Source of the DNA: Cellvibrio fontiphilus
Lineage (GTDB): Bacteria; Pseudomonadota; Gammaproteobacteria; Pseudomonadales; Cellvibrionaceae
Reading direction: 5' to 3' (one strand)
NCBI RefSeq assembly: GCF_035317345.1
Contig: NZ_JAYKTU010000001.1
Length of the DNA stretch: 64,000 nucleotides
Part shown: one piece after another, positions 54,635 through 62,731 of the stretch
Numbering within the stretch: the first letter of the stretch is position 1
How the letters are laid out: each line of letters starts with the position of its first letter
The notes under the pieces: model-generated
What the model was told of the DNA's origin: nothing
What the model saw: the letters and a program-made list of their open reading frames with translations, nothing else
The model's database searches: none
Position numbers and translations under genes: made by a program

Positions 54635-54971
54635 AAATTACCCCAGTGCCTTATTAGTTATTTACAGGGAGTGTTGTTAACAGCGGCAGTGGTTTAGCAA
54701 TCAGACAACAGATACCCACTGAGACTGTTTTCACAATTTCATGCTATCAGTGATTTTTTTACTGTCGTCTCAGTCAACGCGGGATCAATCTATGAGACTG
54801 GATTTGTTTAACAAGTGTGTAGATTTCAAAAATTTATTATATTTATCAATGGGTTGATGCTTTGTGTAGCGTTACCGATGGTGGGTAAATACCACCCAGT
54901 TCCAAAAGTGGAACCAAGTCGCAAGGCGCGAAAAACCTTATTTGAGACTAAAACCGAAAGTCGAACCTATA
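54635..54971. promoter_or_regulatory. Upstream region of the di-heme gene, no gene seen
   Basis: About 340 bp between the di-heme gene start and the pgk terminator. It carries the GTCGTCTCA motif (54764-54772, 130 bp before the start) and repeated GAGACT words (54720, 54792, 54944). A GTTCCA-AAAG-TGGAAC inverted repeat is at about 54899-54914. No ORF is convincing. Confidence 0.4.
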
Positions 54972-54997
54972 AAAAAGCGACCATCAGGTCGCTTTTT
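54972..54997 (-). terminator. Intrinsic terminator of pgk
   Basis: AAAAAGCGACC-TGAT-GGTCGCTTTTT followed by TTATAGG on the minus strand, 27 bp past the pgk stop. Confidence 0.88.
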
Positions 54998-55023
54998 GTT
55001 TACCTCAGGGTCGATTCAATCAA

Positions 55024-56196
55024 TCAACCCTTGGCGCGCTCTTCCAGAATCGCGACCGCTGGCAATACTTTACCTTCTACGAACTCAAGGAAAGCGCCAC
55101 CACCGGTAGACACGTAGGACACTTTATCCGCCAGGTGCCACTTGTCGATAGCGGCCAAAGTATCGCCGCCACCGGCAACCGAGAAAGCATCACTTTCAGC
55201 GATAGCACGGGCAACCACTTCGGTGCCTTTGGAGAAGGCGTCAAACTCGAATACACCACAAGGGCCGTTCCACAATACGGTTTTAGCGTTTTTGATGATC
55301 TCGGCCACACGCGCCGCGGTCTCCGGGCCGTAGTCCACTATCTCTTCGTCGGCCTGGATTTCGTTAACTTTTTTGGCCACACAGACAGAATTGTGGTTCC
55401 ACTCTTTAAAGCCCTCTTTAGTCACACGCACGTCAGTGGCAAAGACCACTTCAGTTTGCGCGCGCAGGCGTTGGGCTTCAGGAATCAGGTCTTTTTCGTA
55501 CAGCGAGTTGCCCACTTCGTTGCCCGCAGAGGCTACGAAGGTATTGGAGATGCCGCCGCCCACTACGAGCACATCGGCAATTTTGGATACCGCATCCAAC
55601 ACGCTCAGCTTGGTGGACACTTTGGAACCGCCAACTATGGCAACCAACGGACGCGCCGGGTTGTCCAGCACCTTGGCCAGGGCTTCCAGTTCGGCTGCCA
55701 GCAATGGGCCAGCGCAGGCGATGGGTGCAAATTTGGCCACGCCGTGAGTAGAGGCTTGGGCGCGGTGCGCGGTGCCGAAGGCGTCCATGACAAACACATC
55801 GCAGAGCGCAGCCATTTTTTGTGACAGGTCGTCGGCATTTTTGCCTTCACCTACATTGAAACGCACGTTTTCCAGCAACACCAGGTCGCCTTCTATCGCA
55901 AAACCATCAACCCAATCTTTTACCAGCGGAACAGCACGACCGAGTTTCTCGCTCAGGTATTTGGCCACCGGTGCCAGTGACGCTGACTCATCGTAAACAC
56001 CTTCATCAGGACGCCCGAGGTGCGACATCACCATCACTTTTGCACCCGCTGCCAATGCCGCTTTGATAGTAGGGATAGAGGCGTCGATACGCACCGCGCT
56101 GGTGATACGGCCATCTTCCAGCGGCACGTTCAAGTCTTGACGAATCAATACACGTTTACCAGCGAGATCCTGATCTTTCATTAATTTAACAGTCAT
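55024..56196 (-). CDS. pgk: Phosphoglycerate kinase
   Basis: A 390-residue glycolytic kinase making ATP from 1,3-bisphosphoglycerate. The ATG at 56196 with AAGGTG before it aligns with known starts (MTVKLMKDQDLAGKRVLIR); an upstream GTG adds three residues. Signatures: RQDLNVPL substrate-binding start, GGSKVSTKLSVL, and the C-terminal GGGDTLAAIDKW...STGGGAFLEF. Upstream on the same strand is tkt, separated by a terminator, as in Pseudomonas central-carbon clusters though without epd. Confidence 0.97.
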   Translation of the reverse strand: MTVKLMKDQDLAGKRVLIRQDLNVPLEDGRITSAVRIDASIPTIKAALAAGAKVMVMSHLGRPDEGVYDESASLAPVAKYLSEKLGRAVPLVKDWVDGFAIEGDLVLLENVRFNVGEGKNADDLSQKMAALCDVFVMDAFGTAHRAQASTHGVAKFAPIACAGPLLAAELEALAKVLDNPARPLVAIVGGSKVSTKLSVLDAVSKIADVLVVGGGISNTFVASAGNEVGNSLYEKDLIPEAQRLRAQTEVVFATDVRVTKEGFKEWNHNSVCVAKKVNEIQADEEIVDYGPETAARVAEIIKNAKTVLWNGPCGVFEFDAFSKGTEVVARAIAESDAFSVAGGGDTLAAIDKWHLADKVSYVSTGGGAFLEFVEGKVLPAVAILEERAKG

Positions 56197-56287
56197 GCTT
56201 TTCACCTTTTAGAAAGGGCTCCTAATAAAAACCTATGCCATTGTAATCCGATTTACTGGGTGTTTTGCCAATGGGCGAGGCAAAACA

Positions 56288-56313
56288 AAACACCCGACTC
56301 GCGCCGGGTGTTT
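56288..56313 (-). terminator. Intrinsic terminator between tkt and pgk
   Basis: AAACACCCG / CGGGTGTTT stem with an 8-nt loop and TTGTTTTG on the minus-strand 3' side. It separates tkt from pgk, so pgk probably has its own promoter in the remaining ~90 bp. Confidence 0.85.
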
Positions 56314-56321
56314 GTGTACTT

Positions 56322-58325
56322 TTAGTCTTCCAACAGTTCTTCCACGGTACTCACGATGTTATCAACCGTGAAGCCGAAGTGTTCAAGCAGTTTGTTGCCA
56401 GGGGCTGATTCACCGAAAGTAGTCATACCAATGATGCGACCATCAAAACCGACGTATTTGTACCAGTAATCAGCGTGGGCAGTTTCTACGGCCACGCGCG
56501 CGGCAACGCTGCTGGGCAGTACTGACTCTTTATAGGCAGCGTCTTGCTGATCAAACACATTGGTGGATGGCATGGACACAACACGCACGTTTTTGCCTTT
56601 GGCTTTCAGCGCCTCAGCGGCTTTAACCGTTACGCCGACCTCTGAACCGGTAGCAATCAGGATTGCCTCTGGCTCGCCCACTGAGTCAACCAATACATAA
56701 CCACCTTTGGCGATATTGGCGACTTGCTCCGGGGTACGCGCAAAGAAATCCAGGTTTTGACGGCTGAATACCAATGCCGCCGGGCCATCTTTACGTTCAA
56801 CCGCAGCTTTCCAAGCAACCGCTGACTCAGTGCTGTCCGCCGGGCGCCAGGTGTCCAGATTAGGGGTCAAACGCAGGGTGCCCAATACTTCGATTGGCTG
56901 GTGGGTTGGGCCGTCTTCACCCTGACCGATGGAGTCATGGGTATAAACGAATACATTGCGCAATTTCATCAGCGCCGACATACGCACGGCATTAGCCGCG
57001 TACTGCTGGAACATCAGGAAGGTGGCGCCGTAGGGGATAAATCCACCGTGGGCAGACACGCCGTTCATGATCGCGCTCATACCAAACTCGCGCACGCCGT
57101 AGTACACATAGTTACCGCTGGCATCGCCTGCTTCTACGCCTTTGGATTTTTTAACCAGGGTCAGGTTAGAACCGGCCAGGTCAGCGGAACCACCGAGGAT
57201 TTCTGGCAACCACTCAACAAACGCCGCGATAGTATTTTGCGAGGCTTTACGGCTGGCAATTTTCTCGCCTTTGGCTTGAGTCTCAGCGATGAACGCTTCG
57301 GCTTTGGCGGCGAAGTCGGCAGGCAAGTCACCTTTAATTACACGGCGCTCAAACTCAGCACCCAACTCAGGGTAAGCGGCTTTATAAGCAGCCAGTTTCT
57401 CACCCCAGGCTTTTTCGGCCGCTTCACCTTTGGCTTTGGCATCCCAACCGGCATAGACATCCGCAGGAACCACAAAAGGCTCATATTCCCAATTGAGGGT
57501 TTTACGTACCAATGCCACCTCTTCCAAGCCGAGCGGTGAACCGTGGCAGTCGTGTGAGGCTTGTTTGTTGGGTGAACCAAAACCGATGATGGTTTTGGTG
57601 ACAATCAATGTCGGCTTGCTGGTTTCAGCGCGCGCCGCTTCGATGGCAGCTTTGATTGCCGCCGCATCGTGGCCGTCAACCGCCGGGATTACATGCCAGC
57701 CGTATGATTCAAAACGCTTTGGCGTGTCATCGGTAAACCAGCCTTCAACATGGCCGTCGATAGAAATGCCGTTGTCATCGTAGAAGGCGATCAGTTTGCC
57801 CAACCCCAAAGTACCGGCCAAAGAGCAAGCCTCGTGGGAAACACCTTCCATCATGCAGCCATCGCCCAGGAAACAGTAAGTGAAGTGGTTAACCACTTCA
57901 TGGCCGTCGCGGTTGAATTGCGCAGCCAATACTTTTTCTGCCAGCGCAAAACCAACCGCGTTGGCAATACCCTGACCCAATGGGCCGGTGGTGGTTTCAA
58001 CACCGGGGGTGTAACCGCGCTCCGGGTGACCGGGGGTGTTGGAATGCAATTGACGGAATTGTTGCAAGTCGTCCATGGATACAGCGTAACCGCTCAGGTG
58101 CAGCAGGGAGTAAATCAGCATGGAGCCGTGACCGTTGGACAATACAAAACGGTCGCGATCAGCCCACTCAGGGTTTTGTGGGTTGTGTTTTAAAAAGTCA
58201 TTCCAGAGAACTTCGGCGATATCCGCCATGCCCATAGGGGCGCCTGGGTGACCTGAGTTAGCTTTTTGAACGGCATCCATCGAGAGGACACGGATGGCAT
58301 TGGCAAGGTGTTGGCGAGTTGGCAT
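56322..58325 (-). CDS. tkt: Transketolase
   Basis: A 667-residue thiamine-diphosphate enzyme moving two-carbon units between sugar phosphates. ATG at 58325 follows AAGGAG; a TTG three codons upstream is possible. ThDP motif GDGCMMEGVSHEA, substrate-binding ANSGHPGAPMGMA start, HDSIGQGEDGPTHQP in the pyrimidine domain, and a C-terminal domain from about 540. Divergent from sahR, the order seen around metK in Pseudomonas. Confidence 0.97.
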   Translation of the reverse strand: MPTRQHLANAIRVLSMDAVQKANSGHPGAPMGMADIAEVLWNDFLKHNPQNPEWADRDRFVLSNGHGSMLIYSLLHLSGYAVSMDDLQQFRQLHSNTPGHPERGYTPGVETTTGPLGQGIANAVGFALAEKVLAAQFNRDGHEVVNHFTYCFLGDGCMMEGVSHEACSLAGTLGLGKLIAFYDDNGISIDGHVEGWFTDDTPKRFESYGWHVIPAVDGHDAAAIKAAIEAARAETSKPTLIVTKTIIGFGSPNKQASHDCHGSPLGLEEVALVRKTLNWEYEPFVVPADVYAGWDAKAKGEAAEKAWGEKLAAYKAAYPELGAEFERRVIKGDLPADFAAKAEAFIAETQAKGEKIASRKASQNTIAAFVEWLPEILGGSADLAGSNLTLVKKSKGVEAGDASGNYVYYGVREFGMSAIMNGVSAHGGFIPYGATFLMFQQYAANAVRMSALMKLRNVFVYTHDSIGQGEDGPTHQPIEVLGTLRLTPNLDTWRPADSTESAVAWKAAVERKDGPAALVFSRQNLDFFARTPEQVANIAKGGYVLVDSVGEPEAILIATGSEVGVTVKAAEALKAKGKNVRVVSMPSTNVFDQQDAAYKESVLPSSVAARVAVETAHADYWYKYVGFDGRIIGMTTFGESAPGNKLLEHFGFTVDNIVSTVEELLED

Positions 58326-58334
58326 GAAACTCAA

Positions 58335-58672
58335 GGCTCCTTAGGTATAAGTTGATTGCTGTTGTAGGTGGATGCATCTCTGCCGCCTGTGCGGATCAGG
58401 GCACCCCGGGGTTGCAAAGCACTAATGGGCTAATGCCACTTATTTACTGGCCTCTGATGGGCTTTTGTGTCGTTGGGTTCCAGCCGCCGTCGCTGGGAGC
58501 AGGCTTTCCGGGAAAAACAAAAGCCCGCTGACAAAATGGGCATGCATTTTCTCCCAGTGGGCGCTGCCCGTAAAGGAATAACCGAAGGCATAGGTGTATT
58601 TAATCGATAAAAACTGTCAATAAAGATCTAAAAAACCACTGCTTAGCGCAAATCATACCAAAAGGCGCCAGC
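58335..58672. other. tkt/sahR intergenic region with a long-range inverted repeat
   Basis: About 340 bp without a gene. A 10-bp inverted repeat GGGCTTTTGT (58459-58468) / ACAAAAGCCC (58517-58526) encloses a second stem around CCAGCCGCC...GCTGGG (58479-58497). This could be a structured leader of tkt on the minus strand; no known riboswitch was recognised. Confidence 0.4.
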
Positions 58673-58700
58673 ACCTATATCAAAATATTTTGATATAGGT
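58673..58700. promoter_or_regulatory. 28-bp perfect palindrome, candidate SahR operator
   Basis: The half-site ACCTATATCAAAAT is followed directly by its exact complement, a 28-bp uninterrupted palindrome 46 bp before the sahR start. It is A/T-rich, without a T-run tail, so not a terminator. ArsR-family dimers bind such sites. By position it can control the sahR-metK-ahcY-metF set and possibly tkt. Confidence 0.7.
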
Positions 58701-58745
58701 TTTTCAGACTGCTAGACTGCACAACATTCACTTGCCATAGAACCG

Positions 58746-59774
58746 ATGATGAACCAATCCCTGCAAGGCACCGCTGACGACCTTCCTCTGCTGACCGATA
58801 TGGTCGAACTGGAAACACCGCTCAGCCCACTCGCTAACCTGCTCAAAGCTGCGGGCGATCCTTTGCGTTTGGAGATTCTGCGAGTACTGCGTCAGGACTC
58901 TTTTGGCGTACTGGAGCTGTGCCGGATTTTCGCCCTTAAACAGTCCGGCATGAGCCACCATTTAAAAGTTCTCGCCAATGCTGGCCTGCTCAGTTCGCGG
59001 CGCGAAGCCAATTCTATTTTTTATCGCCGCGCCTATTTATCTCCCGATCACCCCTTCGCTGCGTTGCAGCAACAACTGTTTGCAACGGTGGATAAGCTGG
59101 CCATCGCTGAGCACCTGCGCGAGCCAATTCGCGAATTACAGTTGGAGCGCAGTCAGGCAGCGCAAACTTTTTTCAGTGAAAACGCCGATAAATTTCGCGC
59201 GCAGCAGGACTTAATCGCCAGCTACCCGGTATATGCCGAGCAAATGACACAGCTGCTAAACAACACTGCGCTACGCGATAGAAAACTAGCTCTTGAAGTC
59301 GGCCCCGGTGAAGGGGAGTTTCTTGCGGTACTGGCGCAACAATTTAATCACGTTGTTGCCCTTGATAACGCTGCCAATATGCTTGAGAAAGCGCGCGCCT
59401 TTGCGAGTGAAAAGAATCTGCGCAATATCGAATTTATTCATGGCGATACCCAGAGCTTGCAAAATCACAAAGTATTAGCCGACTGCATACTGGTCAATAT
59501 GGTGCTGCACCACACTCCATCACCCGCCAATATTTTTCAGGATCTAAGCATGGCACTGGCACCAGGTGGCGCGCTGCTGATCTGCGATCTCTGCCGCCAC
59601 GAACAAGCTTGGGCGCGTGAGGCTTGCGGCGATTTGTGGCAAGGGTTTGAGCCGGAAGATTTTTCTCGCTGGGCGCAGGCAGCAAATCTCGAAGCAGGAC
59701 AGAGTGTGTATTTTGCATTGCGCAACGGCTTCCAAATCCAATTGCGTCAATTTTTTAAACCGACGAATTTTTAA
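58746..59774 (+). CDS. sahR: ArsR-type regulator fused to a methyltransferase domain (SahR type)
   Basis: A 342-residue two-domain protein. An ArsR-type winged HTH (about 28-98: LANLLKAAGDPLRLEILRVL, KQSGMSHHLKVLANAGLLSSR) is joined by a helical linker to a class I methyltransferase-like domain (about 165-330; motif I ALEVGPGEGEFLAVL, then IEFIHGDTQ). This is the architecture of SahR, which binds S-adenosylhomocysteine and represses methionine-cycle genes in Proteobacteria. It heads metK-ahcY-metF, fitting a SAH-responsive cycle regulator. Whether the methyltransferase part is catalytic or only a SAH sensor is not shown. A second ATG one codon downstream is possible. Confidence 0.9.
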   Translation: MMNQSLQGTADDLPLLTDMVELETPLSPLANLLKAAGDPLRLEILRVLRQDSFGVLELCRIFALKQSGMSHHLKVLANAGLLSSRREANSIFYRRAYLSPDHPFAALQQQLFATVDKLAIAEHLREPIRELQLERSQAAQTFFSENADKFRAQQDLIASYPVYAEQMTQLLNNTALRDRKLALEVGPGEGEFLAVLAQQFNHVVALDNAANMLEKARAFASEKNLRNIEFIHGDTQSLQNHKVLADCILVNMVLHHTPSPANIFQDLSMALAPGGALLICDLCRHEQAWAREACGDLWQGFEPEDFSRWAQAANLEAGQSVYFALRNGFQIQLRQFFKPTNF

Positions 59775-59784
59775 TTTGATTACC

Positions 59785-59869
59785 TAGCCCGTATGAAGTG
59801 TAACGAAATACGGGAACGATTGATGATACGCAGACCAACCCCGTATTGCGTTTTACTCCATACGGGCTA
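59785..59869. repeat. Palindromic intergenic repeat between sahR and metK
   Basis: A 30-nt arm starting TAGCCCGTATG (59785-59814) and its near-complement (59840-59869) flank a 25-bp centre. The TAGCCCGTATGGAG-type word is a common REP-like hairpin repeat of Gammaproteobacteria. It lies in the gap before metK and could act as a processing or partial stop signal. Confidence 0.75.
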
Positions 59870-59903
59870 CAAGTTTCTTTAATATTATTTGCAAGGAAAA
59901 ACC

Positions 59904-61058
59904 ATGTCCGAATATTCCGTTTTTACTTCAGAGTCGGTTTCCGAAGGCCATCCCGACAAATTAGCGGATCAAATTTCTGATGCCGTTCTCGATGCCATTT
60001 TAAAAGACGACCCTAATGCGCGTGTTGCAGTAGAAACATTAGTAAAAACCGGCATGGCGATTGTGGCCGGTGAAGTGCGCACGTCCACCTATGTGGATCT
60101 GGAAGATTTAATTCGCCAAGTCATTTTAGACATTGGTTACAACTCCAGCGATGTCGGTTTTGACGGTGCCAGTTGTGCAGTGTTAAACGCTATCGGAAAA
60201 CAATCATCTGATATCGCCATGGGTGTGGATGAAGCGGATGATAAAGATTTGGGCGCGGGCGATCAGGGTTTGATGTTTGGTTTTGCCACCAATGAAACAT
60301 CTGTGTTAATGCCAGCACCCATCTATTACGCACACCGTCTGGTAGAAAAACAAGCGCAACTGCGCAAGAGCGGCGAGCTGCCCTGGTTACGCCCCGACGC
60401 TAAAAGCCAGGTAACACTGCGCTACGAAAATGGCAAACCTGTTGCAGTGGACGCGGTGGTACTGTCTACACAACACAGCCCGAGCGTTCAACAAAAAGAA
60501 ATTCACGAAGCGGTGCGCGAATTAATTATTAAAAACGTATTACCCGCTGAATGGCTACACGCTGGTACGCAGTATCACATCAACCCGACCGGTCAATTTA
60601 TTATCGGCGGCCCCGTGGGTGATTGTGGCTTAACTGGCCGCAAAATTATTGTCGATACCTACGGCGGTATGGCTCGTCACGGCGGCGGCGCTTTCTCTGG
60701 AAAAGATCCATCCAAAGTAGACCGCTCTGCCGCTTACGCCGGTCGCTACGTTGCAAAAAATATTGTCGCCGCGGGGCTTGCTGATAAGTGTGAAATTCAA
60801 GTGAGTTATGCCATCGGCGTGGCCGAGCCCACCTCTATTTCTATCAATACTTTTGGCACCGGCAAATTACCCGATAGCGAGATTATTAAATTAGTGCGCG
60901 AACATTTTGATTTGCGTCCACGCGGCTTGATTCAAATGCTGGATTTGAAACGCCCGATTTATCGCCAGACTGCAGCCTACGGTCACTTCGGCCGCGAGCT
61001 TCCCGATTTCACCTGGGAAAAAACCGATAAGGCTGAAGCGTTGAAGAAAGCGCTGTAA
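59904..61058 (+). CDS. metK: S-adenosylmethionine synthetase
   Basis: A 384-residue enzyme making SAM from methionine and ATP. ATG at 59904 with AAGGA upstream; the frame is open five codons further to a TTG. Signatures GHPDK near the start, GAGDQGLMFG, and the GGGAFSGKDPSKVDRSAAY loop are intact. Third gene position in the SAM-cycle set after sahR; a REP-like hairpin precedes it and a second repeat type follows. Confidence 0.97.
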   Translation: MSEYSVFTSESVSEGHPDKLADQISDAVLDAILKDDPNARVAVETLVKTGMAIVAGEVRTSTYVDLEDLIRQVILDIGYNSSDVGFDGASCAVLNAIGKQSSDIAMGVDEADDKDLGAGDQGLMFGFATNETSVLMPAPIYYAHRLVEKQAQLRKSGELPWLRPDAKSQVTLRYENGKPVAVDAVVLSTQHSPSVQQKEIHEAVRELIIKNVLPAEWLHAGTQYHINPTGQFIIGGPVGDCGLTGRKIIVDTYGGMARHGGGAFSGKDPSKVDRSAAYAGRYVAKNIVAAGLADKCEIQVSYAIGVAEPTSISINTFGTGKLPDSEIIKLVREHFDLRPRGLIQMLDLKRPIYRQTAAYGHFGRELPDFTWEKTDKAEALKKAL

Positions 61059-61065
61059 CACATTA

Positions 61066-61172
61066 ACCCCACCCTAGCCCTCCCCTTAACAAGGGGAGGG
61101 AGCAAGAGCGGCTCCGAATTAACCAGGGAGTTGTGCTCCTCCCCCTTGCAAAGGGGGAGGTTGGGAGGGGGT
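61066..61172. repeat. MITE-like intergenic repeat, copy 1 (metK-ahcY gap)
   Basis: A 107-bp element with terminal inverted repeats (ACCCCACCCTAGCCCTCCCC and GGGGAGGTTGGGAGGGGGT) and two internal hairpins (CCCTCCCCTT/AAGGGGAGGG, CTCCCCCTTGCAAAGGGGGAG). It is closely related to the element at 62610-62715. Only about 33 bp separate it from the ahcY start codon. Confidence 0.85.
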
Positions 61173-61204
61173 AAAAAAATTTATTTTCACAACAGGATTC
61201 CATT

Positions 61205-62593
61205 ATGAGCTTCACCGACTACAAAGTTGCCGCAAGAACGCCCGAAGAATTTGCCAAAGACGCACTATGGGGCCGCAAAGAAATTGAGATCGCCGAAGGT
61301 GAAATGCCGGCGCTGATGGCTCTGCGTCGCAAATACGCTGCAAGCAAACCATTAGCCGGTGCAAAAATTATCGGCTGTATTCACATGACCATTCAAACGG
61401 CGGTACTGATTGAAACACTGGTAGATTTGGGTGCAGAAGTGCGCTGGTCGTCGTGCAATATTTTCTCGACGCAAGATCACGCCGCTGCTGCCATCGCTGC
61501 CGCTGGCATTCCGGTATTTGCATGGAAAGGTGAAACTGAGGAGGAATTCTGGTGGTGCATTGAGCAAACTATTTTGAAAGATGGCAAACCTTGGGATGCC
61601 AACATGATTTTGGATGACGGTGGCGATGTAACGCAAATCGTACACGAAAAATATCCGCACATGCTCGACAAAATTCATGGCATTTCTGAAGAGACCACCA
61701 CCGGTGTTCATCGCCTGCTCGACATGTTGAAAAAAGGCCAATTAAAAGTGCCCGCCATCAACGTAAACGATGCCGTCACCAAAAGCAAAAACGACAACAA
61801 ATATGGTTGTCGTCACAGTTTGAGCGACGCCATAAAACGCGGTACTGACCATTTGCTTATGGGCAAAAAAGCCTTGGTGGTTGGTTACGGCGATGTAGGT
61901 AAAGGCTCTGCTGCTTCACTGCGTCAGGAAGGCATGATTGTTAAAGTCACCGAAATTGATCCTATCTGCGCCATGCAAGCCTGCATGGATGGTTTTGAAG
62001 TGGTATCGCCCTACAATAACGGCATTAACACCGGCAAATTTGAAGACATCAACCACGCGGTACTAGGCACTACGGATTTACTGGTTACCACCACTGGCAA
62101 TGTCAATGTATGTGACTCCGCCATGTTGCGCGCCTTAAAACGCAGCGCAGTTGTGTGCAATATTGGTCATTTTGATAGTGAAATTGACACCGCATTTATG
62201 CGCAAAAACTGGGAGTGGGAAGAAGTTAAACCGCAGGTACACAAAGTGTATCGCGACAAAGCCACTAACGATCATTTGATTATTTTGTCGGAAGGTCGTC
62301 TGGTGAATCTGGGTAACGCCACTGGTCACCCATCGCGCATTATGGATGGTTCTTTTGCCAACCAGGTGCTCGCACAAATTTATTTGTACGAGCGCAAATT
62401 TGCCGACCTACCTGCCGAGCAAAAAGCAGAACATTTGTATGTGCGTGTACTGCCGAAAAAACTCGACGAAGAAGTGGCTAAAGACATGGTAGAAGGTTTT
62501 GGTGGTGTTATCACCAAGCTCACCGCCCAACAGGCCGAATATATCGGCGTGGAAATTGACGGCCCCTTTAAACCGGAATCTTACAAATACTAA
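61205..62593 (+). CDS. ahcY: S-adenosylhomocysteine hydrolase
   Basis: A 462-residue tetrameric NAD enzyme splitting SAH into homocysteine and adenosine. The NAD-binding VVGYGDVGKGSA, substrate regions CNIFSTQDHAAAA and DDGGDVTQIVHEK, and the C-terminal FKPESYKY with the conserved Lys-Tyr end are complete. It keeps SAH low, so its place after metK and under SahR closes the cycle. No SAH riboswitch was found in front of it, in line with protein-based control here. Confidence 0.97.
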   Translation: MSFTDYKVAARTPEEFAKDALWGRKEIEIAEGEMPALMALRRKYAASKPLAGAKIIGCIHMTIQTAVLIETLVDLGAEVRWSSCNIFSTQDHAAAAIAAAGIPVFAWKGETEEEFWWCIEQTILKDGKPWDANMILDDGGDVTQIVHEKYPHMLDKIHGISEETTTGVHRLLDMLKKGQLKVPAINVNDAVTKSKNDNKYGCRHSLSDAIKRGTDHLLMGKKALVVGYGDVGKGSAASLRQEGMIVKVTEIDPICAMQACMDGFEVVSPYNNGINTGKFEDINHAVLGTTDLLVTTTGNVNVCDSAMLRALKRSAVVCNIGHFDSEIDTAFMRKNWEWEEVKPQVHKVYRDKATNDHLIILSEGRLVNLGNATGHPSRIMDGSFANQVLAQIYLYERKFADLPAEQKAEHLYVRVLPKKLDEEVAKDMVEGFGGVITKLTAQQAEYIGVEIDGPFKPESYKY

Positions 62594-62609
62594 TTTGATT
62601 TAACCCCAC

Positions 62610-62715
62610 ACCCCACCCTAACCCTCCCCTTAAAAAAGGGAGGAATAAGTGCAACTTCTAATTAAGTAGGGAGTCAATCCCCTCCCCCTTGCAAAGGGGG
62701 AGGCTGGGAGGGGGT
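62610..62715. repeat. MITE-like intergenic repeat, copy 2 (ahcY-metF gap)
   Basis: A 106-bp relative of the 61066-61172 element with the same orientation, terminal repeats and right-hand hairpin (CTCCCCCTTGCAAAGGGGGAG); the left hairpin has decayed (CCCTCCCCTTAAAAAAGGGAGG) and the centre differs. It ends 17 bp before the metF start. Confidence 0.85.
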
Positions 62716-62731
62716 AACAACAGGAATTACC

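Noticed and set aside
58673..58700. Palindrome as a terminator of tkt or sahR upstream transcription
   Set aside because: It is A/T-rich with no GC stem or T-run, and lies on the upstream side of both divergent genes.
61058..61204. SAH riboswitch before ahcY
   Set aside because: The gap is filled by the MITE-like repeat and shows no riboswitch-like conserved core; SahR-type control is present instead.
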